From assembly GCA_009787675.1 (NCBI GenBank), contig WQSU01000075.1, positions 1-9,572 of the forward strand: 9,572 bases of DNA. The letters run 5' to 3'. Shown here piece after piece: positions 1 through 5,961 of this stretch. The position numbers were made by a program, and so were the translations under genes. Under the pieces are notes generated by a model. It was not told where the DNA came from and searched no databases. It saw only the letters and a program-made list of their open reading frames with translations. Each line of letters begins with the position of its first letter. The stretch's first letter is position 1. This DNA is from Lentimicrobiaceae bacterium (GTDB lineage: Bacteria; Bacteroidota; Bacteroidia; Bacteroidales; WCHB1-69).

Positions 1-789
1 GGTTCAACTACACACAATCTTTACAACGAATATGTAGCACTATTGGAACCACTTAAGGAAAAACAGGAACATATTCGTGAAGAATACTATTCCATCTCCT
101 ATAATCTTTCAATACCGGAAGAAAAACTCGTGCAAATGCAAGAGGAGTTAATCGCAAAATTTGAACAGGTGGAAGAAGATGCGAAGATAATTATGAAGGA
201 TTTTATTGTTGCTCATCCAAGCAGTATTGTTGCTGCCTATTTATTGTACAGAAACACTCAAACCTCTAACGATGTTGCGGAAATTGAAGAAAAACTTCAA
301 TTGTTAAATCCTGAAATGAACAATAAATTTGTAATGTTAGTAAAAGATCGTTTGGAAAGAGTAAAGGGTAAGGCGGTGGGCGCTACTTTCCCCACGATTG
401 AACTGCCCGACCCTGATGGAAAAATCATTTCTGTTGAATCTTTGCGCGGAAAATATGTTTTCGTTGATTTTTGGGCAAGCTGGTGCAGACCTTGTTTGGG
501 TGAGATTCCAAGTCTCAAAAAAGTTTATGAAAAATTTCATGATAAAGGCTTTGAAATTTTAAGCATTTCATTAGATGATGATAAAACTGCGTGGAAAAAC
601 GGAATTACAACACACGAGTTAAACTGGTTACATGTTTCCGATTTACAAGCATTCAATTCACCCGTAGCTAAAAAATTGGCGGTGAGCTACGTTCCGCATA
701 CTTTTTTGTTAGACCCCAACGGAGTTATTTTGGCTGTGGACTTACGAGGCGAAGAGCTTGAAATTAAGTTGACAGAACTCATTCCCTAA
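1..789 (+). CDS. TlpA/ResA-like thioredoxin-fold protein, 5'-truncated by window edge
   Basis: This is the C-terminal 262 residues of an envelope thiol-disulfide oxidoreductase-like protein. The frame is open from base 1, so the true start lies upstream; the TTG at 43 is only an in-frame leucine codon. Visible residues 1 to about 125 are charged and helical (Glu/Lys-rich), as in the pre-domain of Bacteroidota TlpA-like proteins, which often carry an N-terminal DUF4369 (that part is not visible). The thioredoxin domain follows from about residue 130. Its FWASWCRPC active site puts the CxxC cysteines at codons 484-486 and 493-495, and the cis-proline lies in SYVPHTF. The family normally reduces or exchanges disulfides outside the cytoplasm, for example in cytochrome c maturation or stress resistance; the substrate here is unknown. 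The stop TAA overlaps the pssA start by one base (TAATG), suggesting coupled translation. The family call is secure; the specific role is not. Confidence 0.9.
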   Translation, partial: GSTTHNLYNEYVALLEPLKEKQEHIREEYYSISYNLSIPEEKLVQMQEELIAKFEQVEEDAKIIMKDFIVAHPSSIVAAYLLYRNTQTSNDVAEIEEKLQLLNPEMNNKFVMLVKDRLERVKGKAVGATFPTIELPDPDGKIISVESLRGKYVFVDFWASWCRPCLGEIPSLKKVYEKFHDKGFEILSISLDDDKTAWKNGITTHELNWLHVSDLQAFNSPVAKKLAVSYVPHTFLLDPNGVILAVDLRGEELEIKLTELIP

Positions 790-1502
790 TGAAAAAGCAT
801 ATTCCCAATTTACTTACCTGTTGTAATGCCTTTTTGGGCGCTCTTGCTGTTGTATTTGCTTTAAAAGATAACCTCACCGTTGCAGCTTTGCTGATTCTTT
901 GCGCTGCTTTTTTTGACTTTTTAGATGGATTTGCTGCGCGAAAATTGAACGTAAAATCGGTGATTGGTGCAGATTTAGACTCTTTGGCAGACGTGATTTC
1001 CTTTGGACTTGCCCCCGCCGCGGTGCTCTATGCGTGGATGACTTTTTGTTTCACACAACTTCCTCATAACCTGCATGTATTTCCAATTACTATACTGCCT
1101 TATTTTGCTTTTATTATTGTCCCTTTTTCTGCCTACAGATTAGCCAAATTTAATAATGACAATAGACAAGAGACTGTTTTTTACGGATTGCCAACACCTG
1201 CCAATGCGTTTTTCATTGCATTCCTCCCTTTTGCAGCCGAAAAGCTACCGTTTTTGGATAATTTTTGGATACTACTGGGATTAGCTCTTCTGTTCTCCAT
1301 ATTGTTGATTCTTGACTTTCAAATGTTTTCACTGAAATTCACTACTTCTGATTTTAAAAGCAACAGGATACGGTACATTTTCTTGCTGCTATCCGCTGTC
1401 TTATTGGGCGCTTTTCAACTTGCCGCATTTCCTATTGTTATTTTACTCTATATCCTTATTTCTTTGATACAGTTTGGCTTAACTAAATTTTTTCATCAAT
1501 GA
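789..1502 (+). CDS. pssA: CDP-diacylglycerol--serine O-phosphatidyltransferase (phosphatidylserine synthase)
   Basis: This integral membrane enzyme transfers the phosphatidyl group from CDP-diacylglycerol to L-serine, the first step to phosphatidylserine and then phosphatidylethanolamine. The complete CDP-alcohol phosphatidyltransferase signature D-x2-DG-x2-AR-x8-G-x3-D-x3-D is present: D43, D46-G47, A50-R51, G60, D64, D68. These aspartates bind the metal and the CDP group. SFGLAP directly after the signature (residues 71-76) is typical of PssA rather than of phosphatidylglycerophosphate synthase. The 237 residues fit the compact bacterial type II enzyme. Several hydrophobic segments (about 8-24, 30-45, 98-115, 155-175 and 195-232) indicate a multi-pass protein. 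It starts inside the stop of the thioredoxin-like gene and its TGA overlaps the next ATG (ATGA), so it sits in the middle of a coupled three-gene unit. The start is set by this overlap and by the conserved N-terminal NLLT segment. Confidence 0.95.
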   Translation: MKKHIPNLLTCCNAFLGALAVVFALKDNLTVAALLILCAAFFDFLDGFAARKLNVKSVIGADLDSLADVISFGLAPAAVLYAWMTFCFTQLPHNLHVFPITILPYFAFIIVPFSAYRLAKFNNDNRQETVFYGLPTPANAFFIAFLPFAAEKLPFLDNFWILLGLALLFSILLILDFQMFSLKFTTSDFKSNRIRYIFLLLSAVLLGAFQLAAFPIVILLYILISLIQFGLTKFFHQ

Positions 1503-2086
1503 CGATCCATTCTATAGCCTTGTTCTGTGGTTCGGCAGAGGGATTTCAGTCTAAGTACAAAACACTTGCCGCTACATTTGGTCAACAGTGCGCCCAACGC
1601 GCTATTACTTTATATTATGGCGGCGCTGCTTTAGGATTGATGAAAGCCGCTGCCGATGCTTGTCGCTCCGAGAACGGAAAGGTAGTAGGCATTGCCCCCT
1701 CTTTCTTTTCGGATTCAACTGTGATTGACACTACTTTGGAAGAACTCTATTTGGTTGATTCTATGAGCGAACGAAAACAGATGTTGGAACGCTGTGCAGA
1801 TGCCTTTGTGGCTTTGCCCGGCTCCTACGGCACTATGGACGAGTTTTTTGAGGTTTTAACCGATGCTCAGTTGGGACTGCACCACAAACCTGTTGCTATT
1901 CTCAACGCTTTTGACTATTACTCACCACTCATTCAACAGCTTGAAGTATTCAATAAAGAGGGTTTTCTCCGTGATTTTCATTTCAATTTAATGATTGTCG
2001 CCACTACTGTTGAAGAACTTTTTGATAAACTGGAACACTACGAAAACTCTAACGACAGGCATTGGTTGGATAAAATTAAGAAATAA
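1499..2086 (+). CDS. LOG-family (TIGR00730) Rossmann-fold nucleotide phosphoribohydrolase
   Basis: A 195-residue protein of the LOG family, formerly often mis-called lysine decarboxylase. Characterised members cleave nucleoside 5'-monophosphates, in some cases cytokinin ribotides, to free base and ribose 5-phosphate. Visible family marks are the N-terminal ALFCGSAEG loop, YYGGA-x-LGLM (residues 39-48), the MSERKQML segment with the catalytic-type R92 and K93, PGSYGTMDE (107-115) ending in the catalytic-type E115, and the FEVLTDAQLGLHHKP tail. The usual PGGxGTxxE has its second glycine replaced by Ser109 (codon 1823-1825), and the usual YGGG is YGGA; the arginine and glutamate are kept. The length is normal for the family. 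It overlaps pssA by four bases (ATGA), which fixes the start. Whether cytokinin-type or other nucleotides are the substrate cannot be told from sequence. Confidence 0.9.
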   Translation: MTIHSIALFCGSAEGFQSKYKTLAATFGQQCAQRAITLYYGGAALGLMKAAADACRSENGKVVGIAPSFFSDSTVIDTTLEELYLVDSMSERKQMLERCADAFVALPGSYGTMDEFFEVLTDAQLGLHHKPVAILNAFDYYSPLIQQLEVFNKEGFLRDFHFNLMIVATTVEELFDKLEHYENSNDRHWLDKIKK

Positions 2087-2099
2087 TTTTATATTTTCG
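2066..2099 (+). promoter_or_regulatory. Possible Bacteroidota-type promoter for the DUF2147 gene
   Basis: TATTTTCG at 2092-2099 matches the Bacteroidota -7 consensus TAnnTTTG at all but one fixed position. A TTGG at 2066-2069 lies 23 bases upstream of it, at the long end of the accepted -33 spacing. It overlaps the 3' end of the LOG-family gene and lies 33 bases before the ATG at 2133, giving a short leader. The DUF2147 gene could equally be read through from the operon upstream. Confidence 0.35.
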
Positions 2100-2132
2100 C
2101 ACCTCATTTTTAGTACAATAATCCTTATTATT

Positions 2133-2558
2133 ATGAAGAAAGTTTTTAGTTCCCTGCTCTTTATTTTTTGCAGTTTCCTTGTTTTTGGACAAAGTGAAGA
2201 CGCTATTGTTGGCACCTATTTAAAAGCCGATGGAAAATCGAAGGTTGAGTTTTATAAATCGGGAAGCACCTATTCAGGAAAGATTGTTTGGCTGCAACAG
2301 CCCAATGATAAGAATGGGCAACCCAAAAAAGATGTTGAAAACTCAGACAAATCATTGCGTGAGCGTCCTCTTATGGGTTTGATCACGATTAGCGGATTAA
2401 AATATGCCGGCGCAGGCAGCTACATTGAAGGCAAAGCCTACCGTCCTGCCGAAGGTGATGAAATAAAACTCAAAATAAAACTGAATGGAGATGGTACAAT
2501 TAATGTAACAGGCTCTAAATATGGGTTTTCAAAAACAGAGGTTTGGAAGAAACAATAG
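2133..2558 (+). CDS. Exported DUF2147 family protein
   Basis: A 141-residue protein with a clear signal peptide: Met-Lys-Lys, a hydrophobic core (about residues 4-18), then VFG before QSEDA, suggesting cleavage near residue 19. The cysteine at 13 lies inside the hydrophobic core with no lipobox, so it is probably not a lipoprotein. The mature part matches DUF2147 in layout: IVGTYLKADGKSKVEFY, then SGKIVWLQQPND, the LRERPLMGL segment, and a final beta-strand repeat ending in EVWKKQ. DUF2147 proteins are small periplasmic or surface beta-rich proteins of unknown function. The frame is open back to 1995, but the 46 extra codons overlap the LOG-family gene and have no family similarity, whereas ATG 2133 gives a textbook signal peptide. 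It lies 46 bases after the preceding gene. The family call is firm; the function is unknown. Confidence 0.88.
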   Translation: MKKVFSSLLFIFCSFLVFGQSEDAIVGTYLKADGKSKVEFYKSGSTYSGKIVWLQQPNDKNGQPKKDVENSDKSLRERPLMGLITISGLKYAGAGSYIEGKAYRPAEGDEIKLKIKLNGDGTINVTGSKYGFSKTEVWKKQ

Positions 2559-2608
2559 TACAGAATTAATGGCAATGTGTCTTGCAGAAGATTCCTTTAT
2601 TGTTTTTT
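2551..2608 (+). terminator. Weak candidate terminator after the DUF2147 gene
   Basis: AACAATA at 2551-2557, spanning the stop codon, is the exact complement of TATTGTT at 2598-2604. The second arm runs into a T tract (2603-2608). A small inner hairpin, GCAA (2572-2575) with TTGC (2582-2585), would fill part of the loop. The stem is AT-rich and the loop long, so the folding energy is modest. It is offered only because it lies where the upstream transcript should end. Confidence 0.22.
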
Positions 2609-2858
2609 CTAAAAAAACATCTTTCACATCTTTTCGTATTATTATTTCTTTATATTTGCCGACCCAAAAAAATAGTATGTGTACAAATGGCTTGTGAGGG
2701 TGGATTTGAGTTGTAACTCATTTTGTACAAATAGTTTAAAAAAACAGATTGGTGTTGTTGAAAAAATGTGTATTGGTAAATGTTGAAGAATTTTCTTCCC
2801 AAAATTAGGGCGCCCAAATCTTATAAATTGAAAAATAATAAAAAAAAATAGCTGAAAA
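2559..2858. other. Gene-free region with the likely secE leader
   Basis: These 300 bases lie between the DUF2147 gene and secE and hold no credible protein gene or tRNA on either strand. They contain a consensus -7 box (2651-2658) and then about 190 bases that are probably transcribed as the 5' leader of the secE-nusG-ribosomal cluster. The leader has several small palindromes: TGAGTT-GT-AACTCA (2707-2720), TTTGTACAAA (2722-2731), GAAGAA-TT-TTCTTC (2785-2798) and GGGCGCCC (2808-2815). TGTACAAAT occurs twice (2680-2688 and 2724-2732). No known riboswitch or ribosomal-protein leader is recognised. In many Bacteroidota tuf and tRNA-Trp stand before secE; neither is seen here. Confidence 0.6.
2651..2658 (+). 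promoter_or_regulatory. Bacteroidota -7 promoter box driving the secE-rpoB cluster
   Basis: TATATTTG is a perfect match to the Bacteroidota sigma-A -7 consensus TAnnTTTG, and it is followed by GCC as often seen near start sites in this phylum. No good -33 TTTG lies at the usual distance; the nearest are TTTC at 2622-2625 and T-rich DNA at 2631-2634, so the upstream half is weak. Its place at the head of the highly expressed translation and transcription cluster supports it. Transcription would start near 2664, about 195 bases before secE. Confidence 0.55.
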
Positions 2859-3050
2859 ATGAAAAAAGTAGTGAATTATTTTAAGGCAACTTACGATGAG
2901 TTGGTTCACAAAGTAACGTGGCCCTCCGCGAAAGATCTTCAAAATAGCGTTATCGTAGTATCCATTGCTTCCCTAATCATTGCACTCATAGTGTTTATGA
3001 TGGATCTTATGTTTAACGCAGGTGTTAACACCTTATTCCCTGCAATGTAG
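2859..3050 (+). CDS. secE: Preprotein translocase subunit SecE
   Basis: SecE is the small essential clamp of the SecYEG protein-export channel in the inner membrane. At 63 residues this is the short single-span form found in most bacteria, unlike the three-span E. coli protein. It has an amphipathic N-terminal helix (YFKATYDELVHKV), the conserved KVTWPS motif (residues 18-23) that marks the cytoplasmic hinge, and one transmembrane segment at about residues 29-51. The start follows an A-rich stretch with no Shine-Dalgarno, as usual in Bacteroidota. nusG follows after 43 bases, the near-universal bacterial arrangement, so both probably share a transcript from the promoter near 2651. Confidence 0.96.
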   Translation: MKKVVNYFKATYDELVHKVTWPSAKDLQNSVIVVSIASLIIALIVFMMDLMFNAGVNTLFPAM

Positions 3051-3093
3051 TTTTTCAACATTAGTTGGTATTTTTATCCTATACACTTTGAGT

Positions 3094-3648
3094 ATGGCAG
3101 AAATTGAAAAAAAGTGGTATGTAATCCGTGCCGTTACCGGAACTGAAAAGAAGTTGAAGCAGAACATCGAAAACGAAGTTCAGGCATCACCTTATGTTAA
3201 AGATATGGTAACCCGCGTGCTCATCCCCACAGAAAAAATTTACCAGATTCGCAACGGTAAAAAAGTGAGCAAGGAACGTAACTTCTTCCCCGGCTATCTC
3301 TTCGTTGAAGCCATTATGACGGGCGAGGTGAAACACACCCTGCTCAGCATTACGGGCGTTCTCGGTTTCGTAGGCTGCAAACGCAAGATTGATGAGCCTA
3401 TCCCGCTACGTCCTGTTGAAGTTACAAGAATGCTGGGAAAAGTAGATGAATTGCTTGAGCAAGACGCTACCTATTCCACGCTTTTCATCGTTGGCGAAGA
3501 GATCAAAGTGATTGACGGACCTTTCAACACTTTTACCGGCGTCATTGAAGAAGTGAATGTTGAGAAAAAGAAACTGAAAGTTATGGTGAAAATTTTCGGT
3601 CGTAAAACCCCTCTCGAACTAAGTTTTATGCAAGTTGAAAAAGTATAG
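3094..3648 (+). CDS. nusG: Transcription termination/antitermination factor NusG
   Basis: NusG binds the RNA polymerase clamp, suppresses pausing, and links polymerase to Rho or to the leading ribosome through S10. The 184 residues show both domains. The NGN domain opens with KWYVIRAVTGTEKK (7-20) and contains NFFPGYLFVEA (63-73) and the TGVLGFVG loop (87-94). The C-terminal KOW domain is at about 135-184 with VIDGPFNTFTGVIEEVN. The frame is open upstream to an ATG at 3022, but that start would overlap secE and add 24 residues unlike NusG. ATG 3094 gives the usual MAEIEKKWYV start. It lies 43 bases after secE and 40 before rplK, inside the conserved cluster. Confidence 0.96.
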   Translation: MAEIEKKWYVIRAVTGTEKKLKQNIENEVQASPYVKDMVTRVLIPTEKIYQIRNGKKVSKERNFFPGYLFVEAIMTGEVKHTLLSITGVLGFVGCKRKIDEPIPLRPVEVTRMLGKVDELLEQDATYSTLFIVGEEIKVIDGPFNTFTGVIEEVNVEKKKLKVMVKIFGRKTPLELSFMQVEKV

Positions 3649-3688
3649 TGCCAACATCAATTAGTTACAAACAATTAAAAACAAACAA

Positions 3689-4138
3689 ATGGCAAAAGAA
3701 GTAGCTGCACTAATTAAGTTACAAATCAAAGGAGGCGCTGCCAATCCATCGCCACCCGTTGGTCCTGCTTTAGGGGCTAAAGGGGTGAACATTATGGAAT
3801 TTTGTAAACAGTTTAATGCCCGTACGCAAGAACAAGCTGGAAAGATTGTTCCCGTAGTCATTACTGTTTATAAAGATAAGTCATTCGACTTTATCACCAA
3901 AACTCCTCCAGTTCCGGTTCAGTTAATGGAACTTACCAAAATTCAAAAAGGATCGAAAGAACCTAACAGAACGAAAGTAGCGAACGTTAACTGGGACCAA
4001 GTGCGCACTATTGCTGAATCAAAAATGACCGACTTAAACTGTTTCTCAGTAGAGTCGGCGATGAGCATGGTGGCAGGAACTGCAAGAAGTATGGGAATTA
4101 CCGTAAAAGGTGGGACTGACCCTTTTGAACTAAATTAA
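3689..4138 (+). CDS. rplK: 50S ribosomal protein L11
   Basis: L11 forms the base of the L7/L12 stalk on 23S rRNA helices 43-44 (the GTPase centre) and is the target region of thiostrepton-type antibiotics. The 149-residue length is typical. The N-terminal domain has the proline-rich NPSPPVGPALGAKGVNI segment (19-35) that contacts the antibiotic and factors, and the C-terminal RNA-binding domain ends with VAGTARSMGI (128-137). The start ATG follows a purely A/C/T leader rich in A (3662-3688), with no Shine-Dalgarno. It is followed after 24 bases by rplA, the usual L11-L1 pair. No L1 autoregulatory hairpin is obvious in the 40 bases upstream. The stop codon is embedded in TAATCATTAA, also found at the rplA stop. 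Confidence 0.97.
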   Translation: MAKEVAALIKLQIKGGAANPSPPVGPALGAKGVNIMEFCKQFNARTQEQAGKIVPVVITVYKDKSFDFITKTPPVPVQLMELTKIQKGSKEPNRTKVANVNWDQVRTIAESKMTDLNCFSVESAMSMVAGTARSMGITVKGGTDPFELN

Positions 4139-4162
4139 TCATTAAGTAATAACAAAATCAAC

Positions 4163-4855
4163 ATGGCAAAAATATCTAAAAAACGCAAAGAAGCTCTTGC
4201 CAAATTCGATAAGACAAAGGTGTATGCTTTGAGTGAAGCTGTGGAAATGGTGAAGAATATCACTTACACTAAATTTGATGCCTCTTTCGACATTGACGTC
4301 CGTTTGGGCGTTGACCCCCGAAAAGCCAATCAAATGGTGCGTGGTATTGTAACCCTCCCACACGGAACAGGTAAAGTTACCCGCGTACTCGTTCTTTGTA
4401 CCCCGGATAAGGAAGATGAAGCTAAAGCTGCAGGCGCCGACCACGTAGGCTTGGATGACTACGTAGAAAAAATCAAAAAAGGTTGGACCGACGTTGATGT
4501 AATCATTACTATGCCCAGCGTAATGCCTAAAATAGGCGCTCTCGGTAAAGTTTTAGGACCCCGCGGCTTAATGCCCAACCCTAAAGCCGGTACCGTAACT
4601 ATGGATATAGGCAAAGCTGTTGCTGAAGTAAAAGCCGGTAAAATCGACTTTAAAGTGGATAAATACGGCATTATTCATTCCGGAATCGGAAAAGTAAACT
4701 TCGCTCCCGACAAACTCATGGACAACGTGAAGGAAATGATGGGCACCATCATTAAACTGAAACCTACCGCTGCAAAAGGTACTTACGTAAAAAGTATCTA
4801 TTTGTCAAGCACTATGAGCCCGGGCGTACAAGTTGATGTAAAATCAGTATCGTAA
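4163..4855 (+). CDS. rplA: 50S ribosomal protein L1
   Basis: L1 is the mobile stalk protein next to the E site. It helps release deacylated tRNA and in many bacteria represses its own L11-L1 messenger. The 230 residues are full length. The protein shows the two-domain layout: an N-terminal RKEALAKFD stretch, the FDASFDIDVRLGVDPRKANQMVRG segment of domain I, and the L1 signature in domain II (LGKVLGPRGLMPNPKAGTV, residues 127-145). The C-terminal strand with the conserved KGTYVKSIYLSSTMSPG segment returns to domain I. Start and stop are unambiguous: 24 bases separate it from rplK and 22 from rplJ, so all three surely share a transcript. No feature suggests anything unusual in the protein. Confidence 0.97.
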   Translation: MAKISKKRKEALAKFDKTKVYALSEAVEMVKNITYTKFDASFDIDVRLGVDPRKANQMVRGIVTLPHGTGKVTRVLVLCTPDKEDEAKAAGADHVGLDDYVEKIKKGWTDVDVIITMPSVMPKIGALGKVLGPRGLMPNPKAGTVTMDIGKAVAEVKAGKIDFKVDKYGIIHSGIGKVNFAPDKLMDNVKEMMGTIIKLKPTAAKGTYVKSIYLSSTMSPGVQVDVKSVS

Positions 4856-4877
4856 TCATTAATGCTAAATTAAACGT

Positions 4878-5396
4878 ATGAAACAAGAAGAAAAAAGTCT
4901 CATTATTGACGCAATCGCAAAAGATTTAGCTGATTATCCGCATGTTTATATTACCGATATATCCGGATTTACTGTTGACACCGTAAACCAATTGAGAAGA
5001 CAGTGCTACCGTAGAAACATTAAATTGAAAGTGGTGAAAAACACACTTTTAAAACGTGCTATGGACCAGTCTTCCGTTGATTATTCGGAAATCTATCCTG
5101 CTTTAAAAGGAGTTTCTTCTATTATGCTTTCCGAAACCGGAAACGCACCCGCTAAATTAATCAAAGAATTTCGTACAAAACTTAGAAATAAACCTTTGGT
5201 TAAAGCAGCATTTATTGAAGAATGTACCTATTTTGGCGATGATCAGTTAGATTATCTCTGTGCTATCAAATCCAGAGAAGAACTTATTGGAGACCTTGTG
5301 GGCTTACTGCAATCTCCTGCTCGCAATGTTATTTCGGCGCTTCAATCGGGCGGCGGAAAATTGGCAGGAATTGTTAAGACCCTCTCCGAACGCTAA
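4878..5396 (+). CDS. rplJ: 50S ribosomal protein L10
   Basis: L10 (P0 family) anchors the flexible L7/L12 dimers to the ribosome and binds 23S rRNA beside L11. The 172 residues are typical. The N-terminal RNA-binding domain has the VYITDISGFTV strand, the LRRQCYRRNIKLKVVKNTLLKRA segment (39-61) and the ALKGVSSIML loop. The C-terminal long helix, about residues 130-172 (SREELIGDLVGLLQSPARNV onward), is the platform for L12 N-terminal dimers. The gap before it is only 22 bases, so there is no room for the long L10 leader found ahead of rplJ in E. coli and Bacillus. Any L10 control must act elsewhere. The gap after it to rplL is 123 bases and unusually AT-rich. Confidence 0.96.
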   Translation: MKQEEKSLIIDAIAKDLADYPHVYITDISGFTVDTVNQLRRQCYRRNIKLKVVKNTLLKRAMDQSSVDYSEIYPALKGVSSIMLSETGNAPAKLIKEFRTKLRNKPLVKAAFIEECTYFGDDQLDYLCAIKSREELIGDLVGLLQSPARNVISALQSGGGKLAGIVKTLSER

Positions 5397-5400
5397 TTCA

Positions 5401-5484
5401 ATTTAAAAATTTAAAATTTAAAAATGAAACCCTTAAATCTTAAATTTTAAATCATTAAATCATTAAATCTTAAATCATTAAAAA
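5401..5484 (+). repeat. AT-rich short tandem repeats in the rplJ-rplL spacer
   Basis: The 123-base spacer (5397-5519) contains one G and thirteen C. Two repeat families sit side by side. ATTTAAAA occurs three times (5401, 5409, 5416). The heptamer TTAAATC starts at 5433, 5447, 5455, 5463 and 5470, with degenerate copies at 5440 (TTAAATT) and 5478 (TTAAAAA), a period of 7 or 8. The copies are direct, overlap TCATTAA words, and have no spacers, so this is not CRISPR. A low-structure, A/U-rich leader before a highly translated gene fits Bacteroidota initiation, where secondary structure matters more than Shine-Dalgarno pairing. Confidence 0.8.
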
Positions 5485-5519
5485 TTAACAAAATTAAAAA
5501 CCTTTAAATTTACAATATT

Positions 5520-5897
5520 ATGGCAGATTTGAAAAAATTCGCAGAAGAGTTAGTTAACCTTACAGTAAAAGAAGTTAACGAGTTAGCTAAAATTTTAAAA
5601 GATGAATATGGCATCGAGCCCGCAGCAGCAGCAGTAGCAATCGCAGCAGGTCCCGCCGCAGCAGCAGTTGAAGAAGTGGAAGAAAAAACACAATTCGACG
5701 TGATTCTTAAAGCCGCAGGTCCAAACAAATTAGCAGTGGTTAAATTAGTAAAAGAATTAACCAGCTTAGGACTTAAAGAAGCTAAAGAATTAGTTGACGG
5801 TGCACCAAAACCGGTGAAAGAAGCCGTTACTAAAGACGAAGCAGAAGGCTTGAAAAAATCTCTTGAAGAAGCCGGCGCTGAAGTTGAGGTGAAATAA
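5520..5897 (+). CDS. rplL: 50S ribosomal protein L7/L12
   Basis: This stalk protein is present in several dimers per ribosome and recruits and activates EF-Tu, EF-G, IF2 and RF3. The 125 residues show the standard plan. The N-terminal dimerisation helices run from 1 to about 33 (LKKFAEELVNLTVKEVNELAKIL), followed by an Ala/Gly/Pro-rich flexible hinge (about 34-50) and the C-terminal domain from about 56. The C-terminal domain carries the factor-binding helix PNKLAVVKLVKEL (68-80) and GLKEAKELVDGAPKPVKE (84-101). The hinge is coded largely by GCA codons, giving a local CAG-like run near 5620-5670. The ATG follows an A/T-only-like leader with no Shine-Dalgarno. A strong hairpin starts 18 bases after its stop. 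An open frame on the opposite strand (5510-5926) is a shadow of its alanine-rich coding. Confidence 0.97.
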   Translation: MADLKKFAEELVNLTVKEVNELAKILKDEYGIEPAAAAVAIAAGPAAAAVEEVEEKTQFDVILKAAGPNKLAVVKLVKELTSLGLKEAKELVDGAPKPVKEAVTKDEAEGLKKSLEEAGAEVEVK

Positions 5898-5915
5898 ACC
5901 TCTTTCTTAAAAAAT

Positions 5916-5958
5916 AGTGAGTACATACTTCCATTGTGGATGGAATAATGTACTCACT
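5916..5958 (+). terminator. Long hairpin after rplL, likely attenuator or processing site
   Basis: AGTGAGTACAT (5916-5926) pairs perfectly with ATGTACTCACT (5948-5958). After a 2x2 internal loop, TTCCAT (5929-5934) pairs with ATGGAA (5940-5945) around a TGTGG loop. AAAA at 5911-5914 can extend the base with TTTT at 5961-5964 after a short mismatch. It is followed by TGTTTT, a weak T tract, so partial termination is plausible. Its location between rplL and rpoB matches that of the E. coli attenuator and RNase III site; RNase-type cleavage here is inference. No repeat elsewhere in the window matches it. Confidence 0.75.
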
Positions 5959-5961
5959 TGT

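Noticed and set aside
1995..2132. N-terminal extension of the DUF2147 ORF
   Set aside because: It overlaps the LOG-family gene and would hide the clear signal peptide beginning at 2133.
2559..2858. tRNA-Trp or other RNA gene expected before secE
   Set aside because: No acceptor stem, anticodon CCA arm or GGTTCAA-type T loop could be assembled on either strand.
3022..3093. N-terminal extension of NusG
   Set aside because: It overlaps secE and adds 24 residues not found in NusG; ATG 3094 gives the family start.
3649..3688. L1-binding autoregulatory hairpin before rplK
   Set aside because: The 40-base gap is almost free of G and forms no convincing stem.
5433..5484. CRISPR-like array
   Set aside because: The units are 7 bases, direct and contiguous with no unique spacers; it is a simple AT repeat.
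5510..5926. 138-codon minus-strand frame over rplL
   Set aside because: The Ala/Ser-rich translation is the mirror of the GCA/GAA-rich L7/L12 coding, with no independent support.
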